Shown one piece after another: positions 23,501 through 32,625 of a stretch of 64,000 nucleotides of DNA. Both the position numbers and the translations under genes were made by a program. The notes under the pieces were generated by a model. The model saw only the letters and a list, made by a program, of their open reading frames with translations, was not told the origin of the DNA and made no database searches. The DNA is from Hyposmocoma kahamanoa. Lineage: Eukaryota > Arthropoda > Insecta > Lepidoptera > Cosmopterigidae. Within the stretch, counting starts at the first letter, position 1. Each line of letters begins with the position of its first letter. Location of the stretch: NCBI RefSeq assembly GCF_003589595.1, contig NW_020654810.1, positions 25,215,966-25,279,965 on the forward strand, written 5' to 3'.

Positions 23501-24705
23501 ACGAACTTTTCGGTGAAGGAAAACTTATTATGGGACAAATGTCAACATCAGTAATAACAAAAGTTTGAAGAAAAATCAGCAGTAATTTTAAATTTATATG
23601 TATACCTTGTAATACACAATTTCTTTTTCACATAAATTTGCAATAAAATTAAAATATCAATTCAAATCCATTTCCTGCAACATTACAAGAAATTCAACTG
23701 CATCAGTGTAGCATCAAAAGAGCGGAGTGTTGATGTGGAATCTGTCATTCACTTAGCTTATTGTTGTCTCACTGAAAGTGCTATGACACTGATTTTCAGT
23801 GTACCTAGTTCAAAAAACATGATGAAACAAATTACAAGTGTTCACTATATAACTAAACACAATACCAAATCTATGTCTATTTAAAGCAAGTTATAGTAAA
23901 GAACTTCAAAACTAAAATTACTTTATAATTTCATAATGATAATGAAAAAATTTACCTTCCCATGGAACATAGGTATCTGAAGCCCCCTCTCCTGGAATGC
24001 AGCTACAGTATTCCACATGCAGGCATAACGGCACTCGTCTTTGCAGCTCCATTGCAGCAGTTTACACCATGCATCTTGATTGTCCGTGGCCTCTGCTGTG
24101 AATTTACCATCTGCCAAATAACAAATCATAGACACTAACTATATAGTAGTTCAATAAAACCTATTATTTTCATTACTTGTAAAATTACAGGCATGGGACT
24201 TGTCAACTTATGTCTCGGGGTGAAGGGCGCAGTGGCAGTGCCACTCAGATCTTTGCGATTTAAAGCTCTGAGTGGCACTGCAACTGTTATGGACAGGCGT
24301 GTAGCTTACCATCAGGCGCTCGACTTGTTCGTCCCGTCACTAAATGTTATAAAAAAAAACTTTTATACTATACGAGAAGTTGGATGGCAAACTTTGTATA
24401 CCCATTGAGCTACTCTGGTAAATCTAAAGCGTTAAAATAACTTGACATTGAAATGCAGGGCCGAGACTACGGACTGTGTTGTAAAGTATTATTATTCTCA
24501 TGAAACATTGTGGTTCTTATCCGTTATTTAACGAAGACAGCTAAATTAAGGGACGGAACTAACCTGAGGTGCAGTTCTGATTCACACAATTGTTAACACA
24601 TCTTTGATAAAAAGGCGAACGGTCGCCGGCACTGGATAAAACGCAAGACAAATTTTGGATTAATATGTATAAAACAAGGATGCAAATGCTTGTTAGTTTC
24701 TGCAT
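17510..24705 (-). CDS. PGAP3: PGAP3, post-GPI-attachment factor (Per1 family), 338 aa, 6 exons
   Basis: Exons on the minus strand: 24705-24564, 24110-23956, 21887-21726, 21579-21455, 20121-19976 and 17796-17510; they total 1017 nt and all junctions keep frame. PGAP3 takes part in fatty-acid remodelling of GPI anchors in the Golgi by removing an acyl chain. Visible marks: an N-terminal signal sequence (residues 1-25), a luminal Cys-rich region (NNCVNQNC, WSCKDECRYACMW, then MFHGKWPF), seven or so membrane segments, HSRDTPITEFMDY (His-x3-Asp) and LDAHALWH (His-x3-His), the His/Asp set of the CREST hydrolase superfamily. Length fits the roughly 320 residues of vertebrate PGAP3. The exon 6 start at 17796 was chosen because it restores the conserved NV-x-x-G to W-x-x-W spacing; the open frame running further upstream is intronic. 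AATAAA on the minus strand at 17309-17304 is a possible poly(A) signal. Confidence 0.93.
18211..19473. mobile_element. TIR element, about 1.26 kb, non-coding
   Basis: CTTAGAGTAATAACGCATAGAA at 18213-18234 is matched, inverted with one mismatch, at 19450-19471. Similarity continues inward on both sides (GTGAGGCAAA versus its complement near 19430). The flanks carry TCGAAC and TCGAAG, a possible imperfect target duplication. There is no transposase frame, so it is non-autonomous. Confidence 0.65.
18490..18893. mobile_element. 404-bp foldback element with internal tandem units
   Basis: The ends are inverted copies about 65 bp long (TAACAATGCTTTCCTATGAA at 18491-18510 against its complement ending at 18892), including inverted arrays of TTTTGA. 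Inside, a unit of about 99 bp repeats roughly three times (starts near 18607, 18707 and 18805), each with TGAGCA, CCAAATA, GATACCCA and CGCCATCTTGGATTTAGAAA. It sits inside the larger TIR element. Confidence 0.75.
20389..20680 (-). mobile_element. SINE copy (minus strand) interrupted by a MITE
   Basis: The parts CGCGGGTGCC...ACACATAG and ATAACCACAAATCACACCCAA match the body of the complete SINE at 58205-58440 in reverse. The two halves are contiguous in that copy but separated here by the 165-bp palindromic MITE at 20416-20580. The insertion therefore followed the SINE. Confidence 0.75.
20416..20580. mobile_element. Palindromic MITE family M1, copy 1 (165 bp)
   Basis: Ends GGGTCGTATTCCAGAACTC and its near-complement; arms of about 50 bp with ACTCAATGCTCAAGTCAGGA. 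ATA lies immediately on both sides (20413-20415 and 20581-20583), a 3-bp target duplication. A second copy at 63596-63772 has TAA on both sides. The 3-bp duplications and GGG ends would suit a PIF/Harbinger-type mobiliser; a 5-bp reading (CATAG) is also possible for this copy. Confidence 0.8.
21945..22040 (+). repeat. Dispersed repeat R1, copy 2
   Basis: GAAACTATTTTTCCGGATTT is followed at once by its inverted form and the family tail GTTTCATTTCCTATGTGTAA ... AAACCTAAGAACTCGATG. It is a shortened foldback version lying in PGAP3 intron 2, 58 bp beyond the exon 3 acceptor. Confidence 0.7.
22489..22738. mobile_element. MITE with TTGGACGTAGTTAA ends (about 250 bp)
   Basis: TTGGACGTAGTTAA then AAAAAAGGATCCAAT at 22490-22518 is inverted at about 22709-22738 (ATTGGATCATTTTTGC then TTAACTACGTCCAA). 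Non-coding; lies in PGAP3 intron 2. Confidence 0.7.
23283..23445 (-). repeat. Dispersed repeat R1, copy 3
   Basis: Starts AGTTCTTAGGTTTTTGCAAT and contains TTTTTCCGGATTTAAATC, TTTTTTCAAACAAACC, GGTCCCATCGTCACGG and the tail ATAGTTTCATTTCCTAT, the same motifs as copy 4 in the opposite direction, with an extra terminal piece. Lies in PGAP3 intron 2. Confidence 0.7.
24187..24345 (+). repeat. Dispersed repeat R2, copy 2
   Basis: Same motif string as at 12640-12800 (GGGCGCAGTGGCAGTGCC, TTTAAAGCTCTGAGTGGCAC, TTACCATCAGGCGCTCGAC, TTGTTCGTCCCGTC). Lies in PGAP3 intron 1. Confidence 0.7.
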
Positions 24706-24904
24706 CTTGATTAGTAAGATCGAAATTTATCTGAAAAACATCGCTCATAATACACTTATGAGAATTTATTTAATAATTTCAAATAAAGCCACTGTCATTT
24801 AAAAATGCGTTTTGACAATCAATAATTCATTCAATGGCAATTAACATTGACAATGACAGTGACAAATGAATGAATGAACAGGCGAAGAATTTAAACGCCC
24901 CATT

Positions 24905-25157
24905 CACTACACATAGTGGCCGAAAGGTTACCATCTGACTGCCACGCAGAGGTCAGAGGTTGGATTCCTGACCGGGAGAAATATTTTATGGCCTACGACG
25001 AGAGAAATATTTATTTCTCTGGTGAGTTTGGGTGAGCTGCGGTTGTCTGTGTGTGTCCATGGCACCCGCGACACAGGGTTTCCCTAGTGCGGGGCTATGT
25101 TGAGTGTGTGCGTTACTACCTGCATGGCAATCCGCCGAGCAGGCAGGTGACTGCTCA
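24905..25157 (+). mobile_element. tRNA-derived SINE copy
   Basis: A-box-like GTGGCCGAAAGGTTACC, B-box-like GGTTGGATTCC, then CGGGAGAAATAT, GTGAGTTTGGGTG, CACCCGCGACACAGGG and GCGGGGCTATGTTGAGTGTG, matching the better-preserved copy at 58205. It abuts the copia LTR directly. Confidence 0.8.
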
Positions 25158-25330
25158 TGTTAAAGATTTATAAATTAGATATATAGGACCGAATAAGAGG
25201 TAATAGAATAAACTAAGCACAGTTAAAGCAATGTATGTTGTATATTCAGTGACAACACAAGTTACAAGATTACTATGGAAACGATCTTTATGGTAGGCAC
25301 AAAACACAATAAAGGCTTCTTGCCTTAACA
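25158..25330 (-). mobile_element. Copia 3' LTR (173 bp)
   Basis: On the minus strand it begins TGTTAAGGCAAGAAGCC and ends AATCTTTAACA, so the ends are TG...CA with a 6-bp inverted TGTTAA/TTAACA. It starts exactly at the stop codon of the copia fragment, where a 3' LTR belongs. No matching 5' LTR was found in the window. Confidence 0.7.
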
Positions 25331-25960
25331 TCCAGCCCTGTTTTTGATGCCTGTAAGGTTGCAAAACTCTAGGATCCTGGGTCCATATAAGGGCTTCGTC
25401 AACATGTCAGCTAGTTGCCGAGCTGCCGGTACTTTGCACACTTCGATGATGCCATCTGTTACACAATCTCGTATAAAGAAAGATCTTATTCTTATGTACT
25501 TCGTTCTTTGATGAAATTCATATGGCGGATTTTTAGCTAGCCTATTGCAGACTCATTGTCAATACATAGGCTCGTCGAACAATCCTCACCTGTGATATCT
25601 TTTATAATCCTCTTTAGCCAGATGATTTCACGAGCTGTTTCACTAGCAGCTACAATTTCTGCTTCTGTGGAGGAAATAGCCACGGTACATTGCAGCTTAC
25701 TCTGCCAAGATATTGGTCCTCCAGCAAACAAACATAACATGCCAGTAGTGGATCCTGTATCATGATCACCTCTATGATCAGCGTCGCTTTAACATTCTAA
25801 GCCAAGGGCTTTGTCATTGCTGTAAATAATTCATTTCTTTAAGGATTTCCTTCTAAATAATGCCTTTCAAGTACCGTAATATTCGTTTTACATTTAGGAC
25901 ATCCTCTTTTGAGGGATTATCGATTCCAACAGCGGGGATGTCCAAAGCATTGTCCTCCTC
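25325..25960 (-). pseudogene. Ty1/copia polyprotein fragment, RNase H end
   Basis: The minus frame to 25537 reads GGPISWQSKLQCTVAISSTE followed by AEIVAASETAREIIWLKR, the copia RNase H signature. A one-base shift near 25535 leads into LAKNPPYEFHQRTKYIRIR, SFFIRD, EVCKVPAARQLADMLTKPL and a stop at 25325. The upstream part (to about 25960) is broken by stops. It is a 5'-truncated, decayed element. Confidence 0.85.
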
Positions 25961-26147
25961 TTTATTTTCCGTTTCAAATCATTAATAAGATGAGTCTTTT
26001 GTTTAAATTTTATTATGAATACGACCTAGTCGATTCGATTCGCCTTAATCTTGAATCAATTTGCTTAAAAATCGCATTGAAATGATTCGATTTAAAAATC
26101 GCGTAGTACATACGTATGTACATTATAAGTGTCAATGATGTACACTT

Positions 26148-26160
26148 GATGTACATACAT
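26148..26160. repeat. Target-site duplication of non-LTR element (left copy)
   Basis: GATGTACATACAT, 13 bp, identical to 31425-31437; the two copies flank the poly(A) end and the 5' end of the element between them. Confidence 0.9.
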
Positions 26161-26420
26161 TTTTTTTTTTTTTTCTTCTTCTTTCCATAAAGGAAAAGGC
26201 AAAGGTTTTACACCATACAGCCAAGTCTTGGTACATTATTCTTTTTTGGTGAAAAATAAAGGCATACGCCAAGTCTTCATTTCATTATACATTTTAAAGG
26301 CGATCAGCCTCGTCTTCGGTGGTCAAGTCAGGGTATAAAATTCCAATTCCGGTTAAAATTTCAACTCCGAGTGTTCGTCAAGTCCAGTGATCGACAATTC
26401 CGATTAATGCAAAATCCATT

Positions 26421-29400
26421 CTAAAGATCTTCTATTGTAGAACAAATGAAATTATAAATATGATTGTAAGTTTCAGGATTCTTGAGAAGTTCTTGAGTAC
26501 CGCGCGGGATCGGACTCGAAGGTTGGTAAATAGATATTAGCTTATCAATTAAGGCTAAGCGCTGAATATTATAATTGGGGCAGTCAAATATTATATGGTC
26601 CAGTGTTTGATCAAAGTCTAAGTTGCATTCTGTGCATTTAGGCGACAGGGCTATTTTCATCCTATGTAAATGAGCATTGATGCGACAGTGGCCAAATCGT
26701 AAACGAGATATAACAGTATAAAATTTTCTTCCTTTGTATTGTTGTGATTTGGAAAACCAAGGTTTTTTCCCAATATCTTGATTAATTGAAGCGTACCAAG
26801 AACCTTTACGTATTTTAATATCGTTCCAACGAGTAAACCATTCAGAGAGGATATCTTTCTTGATCTTGGATATTAGGTCTGTATAATGGACACCATATGA
26901 GACAGTGGTGCCCTCATCAGTGTCCTGGCATCTATTGAAGTTGCATGCAGTTTTCGCAAGGAAATCTGCGCTTTCATTGCCTCTCACACCTACATGCGCC
27001 GGTGTCCACATAAATTCCACGTGAATGTTGTCATTACGTAGTTGCAACCACGTTTCCTTAATATCGTAAATAATAAAATTAACTTTGCTATTCATAGTTG
27101 TGCTTTGTAGAGACTTTAAGACGCTCATACTATCCGTCACAATAAGCCATCTGTTAGTTTGTTTGCTTTGTTTTATAAACTGGAGAACTTTAAGAATAGC
27201 CAGAGATTCCGCAGAAAAGATACTAAAACATTCTGTTAGCTTCTCTCCGTAACCGAATTTTAAATGTGGTACGTAAAAAGCAAATGAAGAGGTAAATGCC
27301 GACTTTGAACCATCCGTGTAAATTGGTATCAAATCTTTAAAAGTGGAAATTTTCTGATATATTTCTTCTTTGGTTTTCAAGTTTAGGTCAATGTGAATAG
27401 GGATGGTAATATATTTGCTTTCGTAGCTTCCATTAAAACAAGTCCAGTTCTGTTCACTTGTATATAGTTTATTGCGCAGTTTTATTTCATTTATGTATGA
27501 AAAGTCATGAAGAATAAACGGGGCAGAAGATAGTTCACGGAAGGAAAAGGAATTATATAAATTATATATTTTTTTTAAAAGAAGATTTGGATCTAACGAA
27601 CATAAATGGAGAAGAAAATTAAATTTTAGATATTTAAATCGCAGGATTAAAGGGGGAACATTACATTCCACCTGCAAGGAATTAATTGGAGTAGTTCTGA
27701 AAGCACCTGTAATAGTTCTTAAGCTGTGGTTCTGGAGAATATCCAATTTCTGGACCAACTTATCATTTGATGCGTAGCAAAGGAAACCATATTCGAAGTG
27801 ACTGCGTACTAAAGACTTATACAAATTCAATAGTATTTTGGGATCTGAACCCCAATAGGTTGATGATAATGATTTTAAAATATTTAATGCCTTTGAAGCT
27901 CGTGCGGTAATGTGCTCGACATATTTATTCCAGGACATGTTTTTCATAAAAGTAACACCTAAAAATCTTACGGAGTCTACAAAAGATAACTCTAAATTAT
28001 TATAAAAAAGTTTGTAATGTTTTCTTTTAATGCCCACTCCATTAAAAATAACTACTTTGGTCTTATCAGCATTTATGTCTAAGTTTAAATATTTGAAATA
28101 ATTATTTAATTTACTTAAAGCAAGATTTAATTTGTTTATAGTCAATTGTAAATCTGAGCCTGAGGAATAAACCACAAGATCATCAGCATATTGCAAGTTG
28201 CTTACTTCTGAACCCAAAACATAGTTGAGCTTGTTTATATACAACAGAAACACTAAAGGGCTTAATATCCCACCTTGACATACACCTTTAAAAGACTCTC
28301 TGGGGCCAATCAGATAATTTTTAACCTTGGCATAAACTTCTCGTCCATGCAAAAACTTAAAAATCCATAGTACGATTTTTTTAGGTAATCCTAGCAACAT
28401 TAACTCTTTTGACAGTATGTGAAGATTGACATTATTAAACGCACCGATGATATCGAAAAAAATTGCGAACAATGTATTGTGCTGTTTAAAAGAATGAAAA
28501 ATATCTAATTGAAGATGAGTTATACTCTCTCTAGCAGATCTACCTTTTCTAAAACCAAACTGGTTGGAGGGTAATATATTATTATGTTCTATATAGAATT
28601 CTAATCTCTGTTTTAAAAGTTGTTCAAATATTTTCCCCATACAAGATGTCAAAGTTATTGGCCTGTATGATTCATAATTATCCTTATCCTTATCTGGTTT
28701 AAGTGCAGGGATGAGACAATCTGTTTTCCACTGTGTTGGTATTAAATCTGTAGCCCATAGAGAATTATAAATATTCAGTATTACTTTTCTAGAATCTATA
28801 CTGGCATACTTTAGCATCTTGTATGGAATACCGTCAAGTCCGCAAGCTGTATCTCTCCGTGAAGATATCGCTGCATTAAACTCCCCTAGTGTAAACTGGT
28901 TTGTTAAGTATTCAGAGTGAGAAGCTGGTACAGACTGTTCAATTAAATTCAATGGAGACTCAACGGTGTCTGGTGTATATTTTTTAAGAAAATTATTGAT
29001 CAAGTCTATGTTGGTTATGACATTAGTGCTTTTGGGTTTCTTATTAAATTTTCTCATCATAGACCAGATATATGATAAAGGAGTTGTTCTGTTGAATGTT
29101 TCAGTTAGAGAATACCAGCTCAATTTTCTCTCATTATTTAAAATCAGTTTCCTTTGTGCCTGTTTTTGTTTAAAAGTCAAGTAATTTACTTCACTTGGAT
29201 CTGCTTTAAAATTTAAGTATGCTTGTTTGACATCTTTTACAGCATTTGCACAGTTTTGATTCCACCAAGCTAAAGGTATTCTTTGTTTTTTAGGTTTTGT
29301 CAAGGAGTGATATATATGTGAAGGTGCACACTTGTGTTGAATTAAAGTAGATTGTTCTGCAGCTACATTAATAATGGCAGTTAATTCTGAATATGACTTT

Positions 29401-30212
29401 AATGGATTGGAAAGGTCGAAGTTATGGTTTGACATCAAACTATCTAACACCTTTGTATATTTTTTAAAATCAATGTTTCTACTACTTAAATGATGAGGAA
29501 AAGGTATATTGTTTTGATAATTAGGTACAGAATCATGGGAATTGTCATTAATTAATAATTTTGTTATTACAGGTAAATGAAAGCTACCAAGTGGGTCATC
29601 AGTTACTATCCAGTCAGAATTAAGAGCCAAAGAAGGCGAAACAATGGTTAAATCCAAGGCATTGGGCTGCCAAATGTGTGAGCCAACAGTTGTAGGATGT
29701 CCATTATTAAGTATGACCAAACCATTTTCATCTGAACTTTCATAGATGTCACGACCCCTAGCATCGATAGATGAACATCCCCAAAGCAGGTGGTGGGCAT
29801 TAAAGTCACCTGCTAGAAATATTGGTTCCGGAATATTACGGATGAGATTATTTAACTTTTTCTTTGAAAACTGAAGAGTGCAATTACCTGGACTATATAG
29901 ACTTATTATAGATAATTCTTTATTACAATATTTTAATCTAATAGCAATATTTTGAAGTGAATCATCATATTTTGTTTGTATACTAGTGTAATTTAATTTA
30001 TTGTGAATTAGTATGGCTACACCATTATGAGTGTTGCCTGAATCTAACCTAACCAAGTTATATTCTTTAAATCTTATTTTGTGATGTGGTTTTAGCCACG
30101 TTTCACAAATTACTGCAATGTGAATATTGTTCTCATATAAAAATTGTGAAAAAATATGTCTATGGCACATTAAGCTCTGAGCATTCCATTGAACTATGTT
30201 CAGACTGTCCAT
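26421..30212 (-). CDS. Non-LTR retrotransposon ORF2: endonuclease, reverse transcriptase, RNase H (1263 aa)
   Basis: Domains in order: APE-type endonuclease at residues 1-230 (IVQWNAQSL, CETWLKP, FLAGDFNAHH); reverse transcriptase at about 470-730 (YRPITLTSCMGKIFEQLL, FGFRKGRSARE, FFDIIGAFNNV, GVCQGGILSPLVF and the catalytic LQYADDLVVYS); RNase H at about 975-1105 (IPIYTDGSK, IFSAESLAIL, IVTDSMSVL, TPAHVGVRGNESAD); and a C-terminal Cys-His motif (CTECNLDFDQTLDHIIFDC). No stops or frameshifts. The catalytic Asp and His residues expected of each domain are visible. The ATG overlaps the ORF1 stop (TAATG), implying stop-restart translation. Confidence 0.95.
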   Translation of the reverse strand: MDSLNIVQWNAQSLMCHRHIFSQFLYENNIHIAVICETWLKPHHKIRFKEYNLVRLDSGNTHNGVAILIHNKLNYTSIQTKYDDSLQNIAIRLKYCNKELSIISLYSPGNCTLQFSKKKLNNLIRNIPEPIFLAGDFNAHHLLWGCSSIDARGRDIYESSDENGLVILNNGHPTTVGSHIWQPNALDLTIVSPSLALNSDWIVTDDPLGSFHLPVITKLLINDNSHDSVPNYQNNIPFPHHLSSRNIDFKKYTKVLDSLMSNHNFDLSNPLKSYSELTAIINVAAEQSTLIQHKCAPSHIYHSLTKPKKQRIPLAWWNQNCANAVKDVKQAYLNFKADPSEVNYLTFKQKQAQRKLILNNERKLSWYSLTETFNRTTPLSYIWSMMRKFNKKPKSTNVITNIDLINNFLKKYTPDTVESPLNLIEQSVPASHSEYLTNQFTLGEFNAAISSRRDTACGLDGIPYKMLKYASIDSRKVILNIYNSLWATDLIPTQWKTDCLIPALKPDKDKDNYESYRPITLTSCMGKIFEQLLKQRLEFYIEHNNILPSNQFGFRKGRSARESITHLQLDIFHSFKQHNTLFAIFFDIIGAFNNVNLHILSKELMLLGLPKKIVLWIFKFLHGREVYAKVKNYLIGPRESFKGVCQGGILSPLVFLLYINKLNYVLGSEVSNLQYADDLVVYSSGSDLQLTINKLNLALSKLNNYFKYLNLDINADKTKVVIFNGVGIKRKHYKLFYNNLELSFVDSVRFLGVTFMKNMSWNKYVEHITARASKALNILKSLSSTYWGSDPKILLNLYKSLVRSHFEYGFLCYASNDKLVQKLDILQNHSLRTITGAFRTTPINSLQVECNVPPLILRFKYLKFNFLLHLCSLDPNLLLKKIYNLYNSFSFRELSSAPFILHDFSYINEIKLRNKLYTSEQNWTCFNGSYESKYITIPIHIDLNLKTKEEIYQKISTFKDLIPIYTDGSKSAFTSSFAFYVPHLKFGYGEKLTECFSIFSAESLAILKVLQFIKQSKQTNRWLIVTDSMSVLKSLQSTTMNSKVNFIIYDIKETWLQLRNDNIHVEFMWTPAHVGVRGNESADFLAKTACNFNRCQDTDEGTTVSYGVHYTDLISKIKKDILSEWFTRWNDIKIRKGSWYASINQDIGKKPWFSKSQQYKGRKFYTVISRLRFGHCRINAHLHRMKIALSPKCTECNLDFDQTLDHIIFDCPNYNIQRLALIDKLISIYQPSSPIPRGTQELLKNPETYNHIYNFICSTIEDL

Positions 30213-31318
30213 TAGTGTAATATGTTATTTTGTTTTTCTACATTAAATGTCTCTATGAGGATATCTTTGATGGATTTTGAATTGATTTCTTTTTGATTCA
30301 ATTTATTGAGGGATATTAATTTTACTATTGAATTTAATAAAATGTCTAAAATTTTTTCTGAGTTTAATAGGGAAATAAATTGATCAGTTTGTGAAACTTT
30401 TCTATGTAGGGAGGGAAATGACTTTTCATTTACTACTGCGGAATATGCTCTCTTTTGAAACAAATCTGTGTTTTGTTTTAATTTTTGTATTTTTACTGGA
30501 CACTCCTTCGATATAGCTATATGCCGACCCTGACAATGTATGCAGGTAGCGTCTTTAGTGTCTATCGTACATGTTTTGAAGTTGTGGTTGCCTCCACATA
30601 CTGAGCATCTTTCTGAGTTCTTACAAAATTTGCCAATGTGACCATACCTGAGGCACCGTAGGCATTGCTTCACTGGTGGGATGTAGGGTTTTACATCAAA
30701 ACGCCAACTGTTGAGGTCTATGGATTCTGGCAGGACTGGGCAGGAAAAGGTAATGGACACGGTTAAGGTAGGAGTAATCTGAAAATCATTGTCAACTTTA
30801 TTTCGTCTCATAAAACGTCTTATTTGTACTATGTGTTTTGTACTGGAGATGGTGTCATATATTTCTTGGTTCGATAGATTGATTGGAACGTGTGAGATGA
30901 CTCCTGTCACCTCTGTGGCTCCTGCAGGAATTGTCGCTTTCATTTTATATGAATCCAAATATTTGGTGTTTGTGAGGGCAGCATTAGCAAACGAAGCTCG
31001 CTCAAATATGACTCCTATTTTATATTTGTTAATTCTTACCAATTGCTTAACTCCCTTATTATACCTTTTTAGGGAAGTGGACATACCCATCATGTCCCTG
31101 TCGCCTATCGGTTTTCCGGGATCTGTGGACTCAAAAAATACTATATATTCGAAGTTACCCCCATTTTCAGGGTAACTACGTGTATAGTTCAGTACTCTGA
31201 AAGGTTCGTATTTATTTGCAGCGGTACTGGTGGAGGATATGGAGTCGTTGTCCGAATCTGTGTTTTGTCGGCTTTCTTCTTCTCCGTCTTTTCCCTTCTT
31301 CCTCTTACGCTTCCCCAT
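30212..31318 (-). CDS. Non-LTR retrotransposon ORF1: gag-like nucleic-acid-binding protein (368 aa)
   Basis: Lys-rich N-terminus (residues 1-20), a mid-region of RRM-like or unstructured character, then CCHC zinc knuckles around 217-280: CLRCLRYGHIGKFC, CSVCGGNHNFKTC and CIHCQGRHIAISKEC. These proteins coat the element RNA. It directly precedes ORF2 with a 1-nt stop/start overlap at 30212. Confidence 0.92.
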   Translation of the reverse strand: MGKRKRKKGKDGEEESRQNTDSDNDSISSTSTAANKYEPFRVLNYTRSYPENGGNFEYIVFFESTDPGKPIGDRDMMGMSTSLKRYNKGVKQLVRINKYKIGVIFERASFANAALTNTKYLDSYKMKATIPAGATEVTGVISHVPINLSNQEIYDTISSTKHIVQIRRFMRRNKVDNDFQITPTLTVSITFSCPVLPESIDLNSWRFDVKPYIPPVKQCLRCLRYGHIGKFCKNSERCSVCGGNHNFKTCTIDTKDATCIHCQGRHIAISKECPVKIQKLKQNTDLFQKRAYSAVVNEKSFPSLHRKVSQTDQFISLLNSEKILDILLNSIVKLISLNKLNQKEINSKSIKDILIETFNVEKQNNILH

Positions 31319-31424
31319 CGCAAAGCCGTTTGAAGAAAGTTATTTAACGAACAATATATAATTTTAAAAATTTATAATAAAAAATCGCGTCGTTCAGGTC
31401 GAAGTTTCCCGCGCTTTTTTTTTC

Positions 31425-31437
31425 GATGTACATACAT
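31425..31437. repeat. Target-site duplication of non-LTR element (right copy)
   Basis: GATGTACATACAT, identical to 26148-26160. Confidence 0.9.
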
Positions 31438-32625
31438 CGATTTTTGACAGGTGCAGTGTGGCCAGGTCTACTGTTTTTCCAGTAGATCTACTGTTTTTGG
31501 ACATCTAGTGTTCTACAGTTTTTTAGCGAAAATCTATTGTTTTTTAGGAATTTTCAGATTTTTCACTTTTAACTTTTCAACTATTCTTGTCAGCTTTTTA
31601 GATTTTGTTAATCGTCTTTTCCATTTACGACGTCGTACTTTGTTTTTGGAATGAAAGTGTAGAGCACATTAAATGAAAAATGTTGTAAACTATTGTTACT
31701 GGATACAATGGGTACTTTATGCACTCCACTGAATAATATTTTTTTTAGCTGGTCCGTAAATATATCTACTAAAAATCTTTTACGTGCATGCATTTAGTAT
31801 TAACGTGATCTCACCTGTGACTCTCGGAACATATTGAACATTTGTCGGAGTGAAAAAAAAATGTGGTCAAATCATAGAACATCGTCCTTTCATTTTTTTT
31901 TTTTTTTGAGTATTTTATTATATTTGTTAATCACAGGTCTAGAGAATGCGGGGAAGCAACGTATATGGCATTATTATCCAAATACAATTTTTATTGTCAG
32001 ATACTCCGTAACTTCAGCATCTACTGTTTTTTCCTCTATCTACTGATACGTAGTATCTCTTATTAGTTTGTGATCTGATTTTCTGTGCAATATCTTCCGA
32101 TTTTTTCAGATTTGACCTAGCATGGCAACACAGGACAGGTGTCAGTCAACTCCTTGTGAGTATAGTGTTCTGTGGTCAACTCAGTCAACTGTCAAATGTG
32201 CAATAATTTATTCGGAATTTTTCTGAGAATTAAGATATTTTCCGGAAAAATTTCCAGTTTCAAATTTTTCGGAGAATTTCCCGTGTCAAAGAATCGTTTG
32301 CTGAATTCGTTATGAAGATTAGAAGACATGAAAACGTGATTTTTTTTTAAGCTACTGACTGCTCGTTCACTGTGCCGACTTCCCTCAAAGAGGAGTAATC
32401 CACTACGTTAGAAGAACGAGATCGCCAGTACGCCAATGACTGTATGAGTTGTATGATTATAAATGTAGGGCCACCAATGATCATAAATACATCATTCACA
32501 ACCACTAAAAAACAAAATATAACCTAAGTTTAAATAAATATACTTGTATAAATGTGTGTGTCTCCACTCATTCTTACTTTAAACTGCATCAGAACGAGAC
32601 TATACTTTACCTTAATTAATACACA
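31438..32625. other. Intergenic upstream of GTPBP10
   Basis: AT-rich, with several imperfect direct copies of a TCTACTGTTTTT motif at 31460-31550 and again near 32020. It holds the GTPBP10 promoter by position. No gene or complete element recognised. Confidence 0.45.

Larger units (their letters stand above)
26161..31424 (-). mobile_element. Full-length non-LTR retrotransposon, 5.26 kb
   Basis: Bounded by a perfect 13-bp target duplication. On the minus strand it runs: short 5' leader (31424-31319), ORF1, ORF2, a 3' region of about 260 bp, and a poly(A) tract (14 T on the plus strand from 26161). Both ORFs are open and of full-length size. The APE endonuclease-RT-RNase H order and a CCHC-bearing ORF1 point to the I/Jockey group in the broad sense; the exact clade is not decided. 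The intact ORFs and exact duplication indicate a recent insertion. Confidence 0.93.
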
